Notes under the pieces: model-generated
Told to the model about the DNA's origin: nothing
Databases searched by the model: none
The model's input: only the letters and a program-made list of their open reading frames with translations
Position numbers and translations under genes: made by a program
Source: Sphingomonas panacisoli
GTDB taxonomy: Bacteria > Pseudomonadota > Alphaproteobacteria > Sphingomonadales > Sphingomonadaceae
Direction of reading: 5' to 3'
DNA: 64,000 nt
Assembly: GCF_007859635.1 (NCBI RefSeq)
Contig: NZ_CP042306.1
Coordinates: 2,046,001-2,110,000, forward strand
Part shown: positions 35,417-45,244 of the stretch, piece after piece
How the letters are laid out: each line of letters begins with the position of its first letter
How positions within the stretch are numbered: position 1 is the first letter of the stretch

Positions 35417-36989
35417 GATCGATCGCCGCACGTTGATCGGCAGCGGGCTTGCGGGTCTCGCGCTCGCCACGCCCGGCATCGCCCGCGCGCAGTCGGCGGG
35501 TGGCGCGGCGCATATCGCCTGCCCCGCTGGCACCTTCATCGGCGAGCGCTCCGGCAGCGGCGTGATGAACTTCCGCGGCATTCGCTACGGCCGAGCCGAG
35601 CGGTTCCGTGCGCCGACGCCCGAACCACGTGCCATCGCGCCGATCCGCGCCGTACAATGGGGTCCGTCGAGCCCGCAGGCCGGCAAGGGCTATACCGGCG
35701 ACGCGGCGGGCATCGCGGCGAACGAGGATTGCCTGGTCCTCAACATCTGGACGACGGGCAAGACCGACAAGCCCAAGCCGGTGATGTTCTACATCCATGG
35801 CGGCGCCTATTCGTCGGGAACGGGCTCCAGCGCGCTGTACAACGGCAGCCAGCTGGCCGAGCGCGACATGGTGGTGGTGACGATCAACCACCGCCTCAAC
35901 GTGTTCGGCTATCTCTATCTCGCGCGGCTCGATCCGCGCTTCGCCGATAGCGGCAATAACGGCCAGCTCGACATCATCCTCGCGCTCAAATGGGTGCAGC
36001 AGAACATCGCGGCATTCGGCGGTGACCCGAGCCGCGTTATGGTGTTCGGGCAATCCGGCGGCGGCGCGAAGATCGCGACGATGACCGGCATGCCCGCCGC
36101 CAAAGGGCTGTTCAGCCGCGCGATCACGATGAGCGGGCAGCAAGTCACCGCGTCGGGACCGCTGAACGCGACGGCGCGCGCGAAGGCGTATCTCGGCAAG
36201 ATCGGCAATCCGGGCTTCGACCAATTGCTCGCCATGCCGGTCGAGAAATTGGTCGATGGCCTGTCGGTGCCCGACCCGATCCTGGGCGGCGCGCTCTACA
36301 TGGGGCCGGTGCTCGACATGAAGTGGCTGGTCCGCCACCCCTTCTATCCCGACGCCAATCCGATCGGGCTGTCGATCCCGATGATCCTGGGCAATTGCAG
36401 GCAGGAAACCGGCGCGTTCATCCCGCTCGACAGCCCCACGATCCAAGGGCTGGCCTGGGACAATATCGCCGAGCGCATGGCGCCGCAGTTGCGGATCGAC
36501 GCGCTGCCCGAATGGGTCGTCGCCGAATATCGCGCGCGCTATCCGCAATGGACGCCCGAACAGGTGATGTACGATGCGACGACCGCCGGGCGCAGCTGGC
36601 GCGGGCAAGTGATCGAGGCGGAGGAGCGCGCCAAGGCGAACGCGCCGGCCTGGGTCTACCAAGTCGATTTCGCCTCGCGCACCGAACCCCGCCGCGGGGC
36701 GATGCACACGATGGACATTCCGCTGTCGTTCGGCACGCTCGACGCACCGGGATCGCAGACCGGGACCGGCGCGGATGCCCGCGCGGCGTCGAAGGCGGTG
36801 CAGGACAGCTATGTCGCGTTCGCGCGGACGGGCGATCCCAACCATGCCGGCATGGCGCTGTGGCCGAAATACGACCTGGCGAAGCGTGCGACGATGATCT
36901 TCGACACGAACAGCCGCATCGAGAACAACCCGCGCCGGTGGCAGCGCGAGCTGTTCGCGCGCATCCCCTACATCCAGCCCGGCACCTGA
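35403..36989 (+). CDS. Exported type-B carboxylesterase
   Basis: This 528-residue esterase has a twin-arginine leader (DRRTLIGSGLAGLALATPGIARA). The type-B pattern is clear: MNFRGIRYGRAERF, EDCLVLNIWTTG, MFYIHGGAYSSGTGSS, the nucleophile elbow VFGQSGGGAKI, and a histidine near GAMHTMDIPLSFG. It overlaps kdgK by 14 bases, so it is part of the uronate operon. Deacylation of acetylated or feruloylated pectin fragments in the periplasm is an inference from context; no substrate-specific motif is visible. Confidence 0.88.
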   Translation: MSGAEIDRRTLIGSGLAGLALATPGIARAQSAGGAAHIACPAGTFIGERSGSGVMNFRGIRYGRAERFRAPTPEPRAIAPIRAVQWGPSSPQAGKGYTGDAAGIAANEDCLVLNIWTTGKTDKPKPVMFYIHGGAYSSGTGSSALYNGSQLAERDMVVVTINHRLNVFGYLYLARLDPRFADSGNNGQLDIILALKWVQQNIAAFGGDPSRVMVFGQSGGGAKIATMTGMPAAKGLFSRAITMSGQQVTASGPLNATARAKAYLGKIGNPGFDQLLAMPVEKLVDGLSVPDPILGGALYMGPVLDMKWLVRHPFYPDANPIGLSIPMILGNCRQETGAFIPLDSPTIQGLAWDNIAERMAPQLRIDALPEWVVAEYRARYPQWTPEQVMYDATTAGRSWRGQVIEAEERAKANAPAWVYQVDFASRTEPRRGAMHTMDIPLSFGTLDAPGSQTGTGADARAASKAVQDSYVAFARTGDPNHAGMALWPKYDLAKRATMIFDTNSRIENNPRRWQRELFARIPYIQPGT

Positions 36990-36990
36990 G

Positions 36991-37989
36991 ATGACGATCG
37001 ACCGCCGGACCGCGATGCTCGCCACGCTCGGCGCGGCGATCGCCGGCAAGGTAGCCGCGCAGACCGCGCCGCCGACGGTCAAGACTGGCGGACTGCCGAT
37101 CATCCTGTCCGAACCCAGCGAGACGATCGACCTCTGGCCCAAGGATCCGCCCGGACGACCGACGACGCTGCCCGTCGAAATCTCGAACGAGCGCAGCAAG
37201 GATCCGGCGCGCAACGACCGCGCGGTGGTCGGCGTGTCGGTGCCGCGGCTCGCGGTGTTCCGGCCGGCCAAGCCCAACGGCGCATCGCTCATTGCCTTCC
37301 CCGGCGGCGGGTATATCCGCATGGCGATCGACAAAGAGGGGTACGAAGTCGCCCGGCTGCTCGCCGCCAAGGGTTTTACGGTGTTCGTGCTGTTCTATCG
37401 CCTGCCGGGCGAAGGCTGGGCCGATCGCGCCAACGTACCAATACAGGATGCGCAGCGTGCGATGCGGTTGGTCCGCGCGAATGCCGGGAAATACGGCCTC
37501 GACCCGGCGCGTGTCGCGACGATGGGTTTTTCGGCGGGCGGGCATTTATGTGCCGACCTCGCCGCGCGGTTTGCGACCAAGACGTACGAACCGGTCGACG
37601 CCGCCGACCAGCTGTCGGCGCGGCCTATGATCGCCGCACCGATCTATCCGGTGGTGTCGATGGCGCAGTCGCTCGCGCATGCCGGTTCGCGCAAGGCCCT
37701 GCTCGGCGACGATCCGACGCCGGAGGCGATCCGCGCGCATTCGCCCGACCGCAATATTGCGGCGGACACGCCGCCCTGCTTCCTCTGCGCCGCGGCGGAC
37801 GATGCGACGGTGCCGCCCGACAATACGTTGATGCTGCACGCGGCGTTGCGCGCCGCGAAGGTGCCGGTCGAACTGCACATGTTCGATCAGGGCGGCCACG
37901 GCTTCGGTCTGCACGGCGTGATCGGTAAACCGGCATCGGCCTGGCCCGATCTGTTCCTCGCCTGGGCCAAGACCAAGGGCTGGTTCTAG
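36991..37989 (+). CDS. Exported alpha/beta-hydrolase (acetylxylan-esterase/BD-FAE-like)
   Basis: This 332-residue protein begins MTIDRRTAMLATLGAAIAGKVAAQ, a twin-arginine-like leader. It then has ETIDLWPKDPPG and FRPAKPNGASLIAFPGGGYIRMAIDKEG, the nucleophile MGFSAGGHLCA, and the catalytic Asp and His in AADDATVPPDN and QGGHGFGLHG. This arrangement matches carbohydrate deacetylases of the acetylxylan esterase/BD-FAE group. It is the last gene of the uxaC operon, one base after the type-B esterase stop, and convergent with PL10. Removal of acetyl groups from pectin is the likely role. Confidence 0.87.
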   Translation: MTIDRRTAMLATLGAAIAGKVAAQTAPPTVKTGGLPIILSEPSETIDLWPKDPPGRPTTLPVEISNERSKDPARNDRAVVGVSVPRLAVFRPAKPNGASLIAFPGGGYIRMAIDKEGYEVARLLAAKGFTVFVLFYRLPGEGWADRANVPIQDAQRAMRLVRANAGKYGLDPARVATMGFSAGGHLCADLAARFATKTYEPVDAADQLSARPMIAAPIYPVVSMAQSLAHAGSRKALLGDDPTPEAIRAHSPDRNIAADTPPCFLCAAADDATVPPDNTLMLHAALRAAKVPVELHMFDQGGHGFGLHGVIGKPASAWPDLFLAWAKTKGWF

Positions 37990-37992
37990 CGC

Positions 37993-39585
37993 CTATTTCG
38001 CGTCGGCCAGCGCCGCGATCAGCGTTTCCATGTGCGCGATATACGTGCCCGTCGAAATGCCGACCACCGGCTTGGGATCGAGATAGGGCGAGGTATCGGT
38101 CGCATCGCCGACGCGCGTCGTCGAATAGTCGCCGGGTGTCGGCGTCTTCGATCCGTCGCGCGTATAGCGGTTGCTCGTCATCCTGATCTGAGTCGGCCAC
38201 CAACCCGACGAATTGAGCGAGCCGACCAGCGCATCGGGGGTGTTCGCCGACAGATCGGCATTGCGATCCGATCCCGCGCCCATTTCCGCCAGGTAATAGC
38301 GGTCGAGCGGCCGGCGCACGGTCGATTTGACTGGTGAATCCTTCGCCACCTCGCCCGGCTGCATCGCCTTCAACGCGTCGTACGCGCGGCGCAGCTTGGG
38401 CACGTCGAGGTGCCGGAACGAGCTGTAATGGCCCAGCGTGTTCTGCGGATTGTCGTCGACATAATATTCGCCGTTGACGACGTTCGACCCACGGCGATGG
38501 ACGTAGAGCGGCCGATTGGTGCCGATCTCCAGGAAGGTCGGATAGGTCTTGCCATCCTTGTTGAGCTCGGGCGGCGACTTGACCGAGTCCAGCCAGTCGA
38601 GCGCCTCCGGCACGCGCTTCAGGAACTTCGGGTCGCCCGTCAGGCGATAGAAGGCCAGCAGCTGCTCGATATTGGCGTAGGTCGTGTGCGTGACGATGGC
38701 TGTCGGCTCATAGGTCCGCGCGCCGGTCGGCTTGAGATCGAGCGTGTATTGCAGCCCCCAGCCCGCCTGCGGCGCCGGCTGTTGCGTGCGGACGTAGATG
38801 TCCATCGCGCGATCGATCGCGCCGAGTACGCGCTTGTCGCCGAGTACTTGCCAGACCTGGATCAGGAAGCGGATATTCTCGCCCGCGACATCGTCGTTGA
38901 ACGTGATGAAGCTCGTATAATCCGGCTTGCCGTGATCGATATACGGAAACTTGGTCGCCGGATAACGCTGCGGCCAGCCGCCGTTCGGATATTGGCTCTT
39001 GAGCACGAAATCGATCGATTTGTGCAGCGCCGGCAGATACCTGGCATCGCGCTTCTCGGCGTAGAGTCGCAACAGGAACTGCATCGCCTCCGACGTGCCG
39101 GCGTCGTCGAACGTCGCATTGTCCCAGAAGTGCTGGAATTCCTCGAGCCGCCAGGCGTTTTTGCCGATTGTCGCATACCATTTGGCGATCGACGCCTTGC
39201 CGCCGAAATCGATGAAATAGTGCCATCCACCGGCAGGCTGCTGCCCGGCTATCAACGCGGCGGCGGCCTTCTCGGCGGCTCGGTAATAATATTCGTCCCT
39301 GGTCGCGTGATAGGCATCGAGGAACAGGTGGCCCATCGTCCCGGTTCCGGGCGGCTGCACCCAGACCATCGTCGGATACGCCTCCATCTCGCCCCAGCGC
39401 CGCGACATATCGGGCAGGTACGACCAGACATAGCCGCCGCGCACCGATGCCTTATCGACCATGAACTGCGACGCGCGCTTCATCGTCGCCAAGATGTCGG
39501 CGCGCGTCGCGGCCTGAGCGGCGGGGACCGCGAACACCATCAGAGCCGCTGCCCCGACCGAAGCCATCAATCGACGCACACGCAT
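37993..39585 (-). CDS. Pectate lyase, PL10 family
   Basis: This 530-residue exported enzyme cleaves polygalacturonate by beta-elimination, giving unsaturated oligogalacturonides. The leader is MRVRRLMASVGAAALMVFAVPAAQA. The (alpha/alpha) barrel carries PL10 features: ILATMKRASQFMVDK, QPAGGWHYFIDFGG, WDNATFDDAGTSEAMQFLL, QYPNGGWPQRYP, FITFNDDVAGENIRFL and RPLYVHRRGSNVVNGEYYVDDNPQNTLGHYS-like substrate-binding segments. It follows the TonB receptor by 63 bases and is the last gene of the minus-strand operon that begins at 49071. Its products feed GH105 and KduI. Confidence 0.93.
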   Translation of the reverse strand: MRVRRLMASVGAAALMVFAVPAAQAATRADILATMKRASQFMVDKASVRGGYVWSYLPDMSRRWGEMEAYPTMVWVQPPGTGTMGHLFLDAYHATRDEYYYRAAEKAAAALIAGQQPAGGWHYFIDFGGKASIAKWYATIGKNAWRLEEFQHFWDNATFDDAGTSEAMQFLLRLYAEKRDARYLPALHKSIDFVLKSQYPNGGWPQRYPATKFPYIDHGKPDYTSFITFNDDVAGENIRFLIQVWQVLGDKRVLGAIDRAMDIYVRTQQPAPQAGWGLQYTLDLKPTGARTYEPTAIVTHTTYANIEQLLAFYRLTGDPKFLKRVPEALDWLDSVKSPPELNKDGKTYPTFLEIGTNRPLYVHRRGSNVVNGEYYVDDNPQNTLGHYSSFRHLDVPKLRRAYDALKAMQPGEVAKDSPVKSTVRRPLDRYYLAEMGAGSDRNADLSANTPDALVGSLNSSGWWPTQIRMTSNRYTRDGSKTPTPGDYSTTRVGDATDTSPYLDPKPVVGISTGTYIAHMETLIAALADAK

Positions 39586-39648
39586 TCTCCTCGGCCAAAA
39601 GAAGCCGGTGCGGAGGACTAGCCCCGCACCGGCAGGTTGAGGACTCGA

Positions 39649-42549
39649 TCAGAAGTTGAAGCGTACGCCGGCCAGGAATTCGCGACCGGTATGGTGATAG
39701 ACCGACAACAAGTCGCGGCCGTCGTTGAACTGGTCCTGATACTGGTCGGTCAGGTTGATCCCTTCGAACGTCAGCTTCATCCACTTGGTCACGGTGATCT
39801 GCGCCGAGGCGTCGATATTGACTGTACGGTTGTAACCCTGACTGTCGATGCCCTGGGTACCGACCGCATCGCTCAGATACCGCGAACGATAGGCCGCGGA
39901 GACGCGGGCGCTGAGCACCTTGTCTTCATAGTAGAGCGTCGCGTTCGCGCTGTCGCGCGACAAGCCGGTCAGGTCGCCGACCTTCACCACCGCGCCGGTC
40001 GAACTCAGATATTTGATGCTCGACGTGACGTGGGTGTAGTTCAGCAGCACGCCGAAATTACCCAGGAAGCCCGGCAGGAACTTGAACGGCTGCTGGAAAT
40101 TGATCTCGATCCCGCGCAGCTTTCCGCCCGGCGTGTTGCGCGGTGCCGAAAACACCCAGTTCGTCAGCGACGGGTTGCAGATGCCCGGGTCGAGGCTGCC
40201 GCACGCGGCGACCGCCAGGCTGTCGGGCAGGCCGAACGGGTTGTTGCTGAACGCGCCCGACGACTGCACGGTCTGGACGAAACTGCCGATGTTCTTCTGG
40301 AACAGCGCGACGGAGAACAGCGCGCCCGGCATGTAATACCACTCCGCGGCCGCATCGAGCGTGGTCGCGCGGAACGGGTCGAGGTTGGGGTTGCCGACCG
40401 ATACCGACCGGTTTGCGCCCGATACCGACACCGTCGCCGACGGCGCCAGGCTGGTCAGATCGGGCCGCGCCATGACGCGCGCCGCGGCGAGACGGATCTG
40501 GAACTTGGGCGAGAATTCGAACACCAGGTTCGCCGACGGCAGCCAGTCGTCATATGTCCGCGACACCGTCAGCGGCACCGCCGCGGTGCCGATGAACGAA
40601 TAACCCTGGGAGCGTTGGAAGGTCTGGACGTAACGCACGCCGGCATTGCCGCGCAGATTGAACGCGCCGAAGTCGCGCTTGAAATCGAACTGCAGGAAGC
40701 CGCTCTTGTCATGCTCGGCGACTTGGACGTTGCCGGCAAGCCCCGGCTCGATGCCGAGCTTGAAGGTCCCACCGCGCGCGGTCGGATCCTCGAGCCCGAA
40801 ATATTGCGCCGCCTTGAAATAATCGGAGTCGAAGAAGGTCTGGCCTTCGATCGTCACGATCTGGCCGAACTGGTTGAGATCGCGGTCGGCGGGCAGCGTG
40901 CAGCAGGCGAGGTTGGTATCCTGCGCCGCGGTCGTGCCGTTGCTACGCCGCAAGTCAGTCGCGGCGAAACCATAGCCCTTGTACGCCGCACCGCCCGACA
41001 CCGTGAAATCGTCGGTCACGTCCCATTTGAAGCTGAACGCGCCGGTCTCGTACGTGTTCTTCGCCGAAGCGGAACGCAGGCGCAGCTGGCTCAAAACCCA
41101 GCCGGTGCCGTTCGCCAGATTGGCGTTGCCGAAGTTGAACGTCGGGCGCTGGCGATTGGTATAGTCGTAACCGTAACCCTGGACGTTGTAGAGGTCGAAC
41201 GTCACCGTATTCTGGATCGGATTCTGGTGGTTCGATTCCGAATGGCCGGCGACGAAGTTCATCGAGAAGCGGTCGCCGAATTTCTGGTCGAGGTTGATCG
41301 TCAGCTGCTTGAACTTGGTGTCGAGCCGATCGAAGCGGTTCTCGACGCGCAGATCGACGTCGTTGAAGGTGCCTGCAATCAGCGCACCGTTGTTTACCGT
41401 CGCGGTCAGCACGTCGATATCGGCCACCCCGCAGGTCGTCGCGCGGTTCGCGGCGGTGCAAGCACCCGCTACCGAGAAGCCGTTGGCCTCCAGATAGCGC
41501 TCCTCACGCGTCGCCTTGAAATCGGCGTAGAGGCCGTCGATGCTGACCGTCGTGCTCGGCGTCGGCTTCCACTGGATCGACCCGGTCAGGCCGATGCGCT
41601 GCTGGTCGTCGATATAGAAATCGTAGCGCGGGAAACGCGGGTGGAAGAGATTGTTCGCGTCGATACACGCCTGCGTCGTCGATGGCGCATTCGCCGGCGT
41701 TGCCGGATAAGCGCAGGTCGTGCCAAGATAACTTTGGAACCCCGGGGCGGCGCCGGCGGTGTTGGTCGTCCAGCGCACGGTCGAGAACCCACTCTCGACC
41801 AGCTTGCGCTTCGTGTAGGCGCCCGACACGAGCACACCGAACGTCCCGTCCTGGTTCGACCACGACACCATCAGCGCGGCGCGCGGCGAGAATTTTTCGG
41901 CGAGGTCGTTGTAGCTGCCCTGCGCCGATGCCGCGACGGTGAAGCCGGACTTGTAGTCGAACGGCCGCGCGGTGCGCAGATCGACCGTCGCGCCGAGCGA
42001 CCCTTCCTCGGTCGCCGCATCGGGCGTCTTCTGCACCGTGATCGCGTTGAACAGGTCGGCGGCGAACACGTTGAAGTCGAAGCCGCGGCCACGATTGGTG
42101 CCGCCCGACGCGTCCGATCCGCCGGCGGTCGCGATCGCTTCCATGCTGTTGATGCGGACGCGCGTAAATTGTGGGCCGAGGCCGCGGACCGAGATCGACC
42201 GGCCCTCGCCGCCGTCACGCGACAGCGCGACACCGGGGATACGCTGGATCGATTCCGACAGGTTGAGGTCGGGGAACTTGCCGATGTCCTCGGCCAGGAT
42301 CGAGTCGATCGCGACCGCCGACGACTTCTTCTGATCGAGCGCGCGCGCCAGGCTGCCGCGGAAACCCGTGATGATGATGTCGGTGCCGCCGCTCTGGTCG
42401 TCCTGGGGCGCATCGGCTGCGGGTGCTGGGGCGGCCGGATCGGCTGCCGGCGCGGTCTGCGCGTTCGCCGCACTCGCGGTCACCGCGATCGCCAGTACAG
42501 CCAGCGACGCCCCGCCCCGCCGAAGATCGAATTTGAAGCCCTTGCGCAT
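39649..42549 (-). CDS. TonB-dependent receptor, oligosaccharide type (TIGR01782-like)
   Basis: This 966-residue receptor has the leader MRKGFKFDLRRGGASLAVLAIAVTASAANAQ. The plug begins DIIITGFRGSLARALDQKKSS and AEDIGKFPDLNLSESIQRIPGVAL, the hallmark of the Xanthomonas/Caulobacter carbohydrate receptors. The barrel ends EFLAGVRFNF. The start at 42549 follows GGGAGGAAG; the longer frame to 42618 lacks a leader. It lies between the DUF885 protein (44-base gap) and PL10, so it probably imports oligogalacturonides. Confidence 0.93.
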   Translation of the reverse strand: MRKGFKFDLRRGGASLAVLAIAVTASAANAQTAPAADPAAPAPAADAPQDDQSGGTDIIITGFRGSLARALDQKKSSAVAIDSILAEDIGKFPDLNLSESIQRIPGVALSRDGGEGRSISVRGLGPQFTRVRINSMEAIATAGGSDASGGTNRGRGFDFNVFAADLFNAITVQKTPDAATEEGSLGATVDLRTARPFDYKSGFTVAASAQGSYNDLAEKFSPRAALMVSWSNQDGTFGVLVSGAYTKRKLVESGFSTVRWTTNTAGAAPGFQSYLGTTCAYPATPANAPSTTQACIDANNLFHPRFPRYDFYIDDQQRIGLTGSIQWKPTPSTTVSIDGLYADFKATREERYLEANGFSVAGACTAANRATTCGVADIDVLTATVNNGALIAGTFNDVDLRVENRFDRLDTKFKQLTINLDQKFGDRFSMNFVAGHSESNHQNPIQNTVTFDLYNVQGYGYDYTNRQRPTFNFGNANLANGTGWVLSQLRLRSASAKNTYETGAFSFKWDVTDDFTVSGGAAYKGYGFAATDLRRSNGTTAAQDTNLACCTLPADRDLNQFGQIVTIEGQTFFDSDYFKAAQYFGLEDPTARGGTFKLGIEPGLAGNVQVAEHDKSGFLQFDFKRDFGAFNLRGNAGVRYVQTFQRSQGYSFIGTAAVPLTVSRTYDDWLPSANLVFEFSPKFQIRLAAARVMARPDLTSLAPSATVSVSGANRSVSVGNPNLDPFRATTLDAAAEWYYMPGALFSVALFQKNIGSFVQTVQSSGAFSNNPFGLPDSLAVAACGSLDPGICNPSLTNWVFSAPRNTPGGKLRGIEINFQQPFKFLPGFLGNFGVLLNYTHVTSSIKYLSSTGAVVKVGDLTGLSRDSANATLYYEDKVLSARVSAAYRSRYLSDAVGTQGIDSQGYNRTVNIDASAQITVTKWMKLTFEGINLTDQYQDQFNDGRDLLSVYHHTGREFLAGVRFNF

Positions 42550-42593
42550 GTCTTCCTCCCTGAAGATGCGGCCGGCGGTTTGCCCGCCGACCC

Positions 42594-44120
42594 TTATTGT
42601 CGATCGATCGAATTCCATGGCCTCGCCGGACCGAGCCGCCGTTCCAGCGCCGAGAGACGCAGCCGACCGTCGCCGATCGCGGCGCGATGTTGCGCCGGCA
42701 GCGTCGCCGACGCGCCGCGCCCGCAGCGATCCGCCAGCGCCAGCCAGGCCAGCGCTTCACCGACGCGTGTGGCCGGCTCCAGGCACACCCGTTGGATGTC
42801 CTGATCGAACGTCGCGAAAAAGGCCGGCTCGCCTTGCATCCTCTCAAGCGTCTCCCGCGCTTCCTGCAGGGACCATCGCGCACTATGGACACCGGTGTCA
42901 ATCAGCGATCTGCATAGCCGGAACAACATCCAGTGGAGGAAGCCAAGCCGAGCGCGATCGTTGCCGTCGAACGCGCCTTGCCGGGCCATCAACTGCTCGG
43001 CGTAGATCGCCCAGCCCTCCTGGAATCCTGCCGTATATTCAAGGCGTAAGGCATGCGGCTCCGCACGCGCGTCGAGCGGCATCTGGACCATGTGGCCGGG
43101 AAGCAACTCGTGATGAACGACGCTCGCCAGGCTCCAATCGGGTCGGCGGCGAATGTCCGAAAGATCGACGAAATAGCTTCCTGGCGTCCCGTTTTGGCCG
43201 GGAACGACGCGATATCCGCCCTTTTTCGCCAATTCTTCCACCGGTGTCATTCGCCGCGCCGCGACGTTCACGCATTCGGGCGGCAAGGACCCGAACAGGC
43301 CGGGCAAACGGCCTTTCGCTCGCGCGAGCCAGCCATTCATGCCGGCGACGGCCCGGTCGCGCCCCTCGGCATTGTCGGAGTAGAGGAATTGCGGGTCGCG
43401 GAATGCGGCGCGGAATCGCTCGCCGGTGTTGCGCCCCTGATATCCAAAGCGCCGCAGCAGGTCGTCGGCTTCAACGGCGGTCTCGCTGGCCAATTTCTCG
43501 ATCCGGCGGTGAATCGTTGCCGCGTCGCGACCGCCGAATTGGCGATCGATCAGCAAGTCGTAATAGGCAGCGCCGTTCGACAATCGTCCCATGCCGACAT
43601 CGCCGGCTTGCGGCGCCAGCGCGACGAGCACACGCGCTTGTTCGGCGAGCGCCGATAATGTTTGCGCAGGAGCCCGATCGGTAACGGTCAGCATCCCGGC
43701 GACGGTCCGATCGAGCGCATCGGGCGGCAACACGATCCCCGCCGCCGCTTCGCGTTTGATCGCGGCCGTATCGGTGGCGATGCGATCAGCAGCATCGGGC
43801 GCGCCGAGATCGCGCCAGGCACCGCTAGTCGGCGTCACCGAATAGGGCGATCGTCCGAGCCGACCGTAGGGCATGATCGCGGCGATCCGCGCGTCGATCA
43901 CCAGCCCTTCGCGCGCCGTTTCGAGGTCGAGCTTCGCGCCGGCCGAAAGACCAGCTTCCCGCACGCCGCGCAGTTTCGCCAGTTTTGCGGTCGGCGTATC
44001 GAGCTTGGCGAGGCTGTCGAGCGTCGCTCGCAACGCGGCATCGCCGTCTGCGGCCTCCGCGATATTGGGGATCACCGCCAGCGCAGCCGCGCCTGCGAGA
44101 AACGACCGGCGCCGGATCAT
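42594..44120 (-). CDS. Exported DUF885-family protein (putative metallopeptidase fold)
   Basis: This 508-residue protein has a twin-arginine-like leader, MIRRRSFLAGAAALAVIPNIAEA. The DUF885 signature is HHELLPGH at about residues 336-343, with EGWAIYAEQL at about 367-376. These are the putative zinc ligands and glutamate of a carboxypeptidase-like helical fold. The start overlaps the stop of the propeller gene by four bases (ATGA). A DUF885 protein is unexpected in a pectin operon; whether it acts on peptides or saccharides is unknown. An ACCGGT operator-like sequence occurs inside it at 42887-42900. Confidence 0.85.
   Translation of the reverse strand: MIRRRSFLAGAAALAVIPNIAEAADGDAALRATLDSLAKLDTPTAKLAKLRGVREAGLSAGAKLDLETAREGLVIDARIAAIMPYGRLGRSPYSVTPTSGAWRDLGAPDAADRIATDTAAIKREAAAGIVLPPDALDRTVAGMLTVTDRAPAQTLSALAEQARVLVALAPQAGDVGMGRLSNGAAYYDLLIDRQFGGRDAATIHRRIEKLASETAVEADDLLRRFGYQGRNTGERFRAAFRDPQFLYSDNAEGRDRAVAGMNGWLARAKGRLPGLFGSLPPECVNVAARRMTPVEELAKKGGYRVVPGQNGTPGSYFVDLSDIRRRPDWSLASVVHHELLPGHMVQMPLDARAEPHALRLEYTAGFQEGWAIYAEQLMARQGAFDGNDRARLGFLHWMLFRLCRSLIDTGVHSARWSLQEARETLERMQGEPAFFATFDQDIQRVCLEPATRVGEALAWLALADRCGRGASATLPAQHRAAIGDGRLRLSALERRLGPARPWNSIDRQ
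42887..42900. promoter_or_regulatory. Possible intragenic ACCGGT operator
   Basis: GGACACCGGTGTCA matches the intergenic sites but lies inside the DUF885 coding sequence, about 340 bases upstream of the TonB receptor start. It could be a secondary operator or chance. Confidence 0.35.
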
Positions 44121-45244
44121 GGCCGCCCCGCAATCGCCGCGGGCGCGGCGGATAACGTGAGTTCGGGTCCGCGCCGCAACCGCGCACCGTCGAAATCGAA
44201 GCTCTGAATACGGTGATCGAGCGCGGCCTGGGCGAGGATCTGGCGGCCGTCCTTCGACCAGACCGCCCCCTGCCCCCAACCGCCCATCCGCGCTTCGGTG
44301 ACCTTGACCAGCCGATCACCCGCGATCCGCCAGATCTGCAGCAAGCCATGGTCCGACCAAAGCCGCGCCCCGCGTGGCAGGTTCGATCCATTGTGCACGA
44401 TCACCGCGACGAAGCGGCCGTCGGGGGACATCTTCACGCCTTCGGGCGTCAGCCCGACGGCGACGGTGTCGACGACGGCGGATGTTTCCCCGGCCAGATC
44501 GATCAGGCTGATCGTATCGACGTTGCGCCCGCCGCCGCCGATATTGCCGACCACCGCATATCGTGGGCCGGCGGCGTCGATCGCGTAGGGCCGCAACCCT
44601 CCGGCGAGGCTCGTCTCGTCTAAACTCAAGCCGCTCTCGGTCACCGTGACGATGCTGATCCGGTGATCGCCGTCGCGCGTGACGAGCGCCTTGCGGCCAT
44701 TGTCGTAGAACAATGGTTGCGCGGGCGACGATGTCGCCGGACCGACCGCTATCGTCGCGACTGGCGACAGGCGGCCCTTCTCGAAAGCCAACAGCGACAG
44801 CGTCCCCGCCGCGCGGTTGGCGATCAGCACGCGCCGCCCGGCCGGATCGATCGCGACACCCGACGCTCCGGCGCCGGCACGGATCGACGAAACCAACGTC
44901 ATCGACCGGAGATCGATCACCGAGACGCGGTCGTCGGGTTCGATATCCGTGCCGTCCGCGCGCACCTTCCGCGCGCACGTCACGATCGCATAGGCGCCGT
45001 CGGGCGTGATCGCGACGCTGCGCGGCGGCCCGATCAGGCTGGCCGGCGCGGCGATCGTCGCAACCACGCGCAGCTTGCCATTGCCGAAGTCGATCACCGA
45101 CACGTTGTCGCCACCGAGCGGTGACGGCACGACCTGCCGCCCATCGGCCAGCACTTGCTTGCCATCGCTCGCCGACACCGCGATGTCGGCCTGGGCGGGC
45201 ATCGCAATCGCGCCGAGCAGCAGCCAGACCCGCCTAACGGTCAT
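44117..45244 (-). CDS. Exported YVTN-type beta-propeller protein
   Basis: This 375-residue protein has a short leader (MTVRRVWLLLGAIAMPAQA). Repeated blades include DNVSVIDFGNGKLRVVATI, SVAITPDGAYAIVTCARKV, VSVIDLRSMTLVSSIRAGAGASGVAIDPAGRRVLIANR and GVKMSPDGRFVAVIVHNG, the YVTN/lactonase-like pattern. No catalytic residues can be assigned. Start and stop both sit in ATGA overlaps with the neighbouring LamG and DUF885 genes, so the three are made together. It could be a lactonase, a lyase propeller or a binding scaffold. Confidence 0.82.
   Translation of the reverse strand: MTVRRVWLLLGAIAMPAQADIAVSASDGKQVLADGRQVVPSPLGGDNVSVIDFGNGKLRVVATIAAPASLIGPPRSVAITPDGAYAIVTCARKVRADGTDIEPDDRVSVIDLRSMTLVSSIRAGAGASGVAIDPAGRRVLIANRAAGTLSLLAFEKGRLSPVATIAVGPATSSPAQPLFYDNGRKALVTRDGDHRISIVTVTESGLSLDETSLAGGLRPYAIDAAGPRYAVVGNIGGGGRNVDTISLIDLAGETSAVVDTVAVGLTPEGVKMSPDGRFVAVIVHNGSNLPRGARLWSDHGLLQIWRIAGDRLVKVTEARMGGWGQGAVWSKDGRQILAQAALDHRIQSFDFDGARLRRGPELTLSAAPAAIAGRP

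Noticed and set aside
43236..43249. TTCCACCGGTGTCA inside the DUF885 gene
   Set aside because: Only the right half matches the operator and it is coding; ACCGGT is frequent by chance in this GC-rich sequence.
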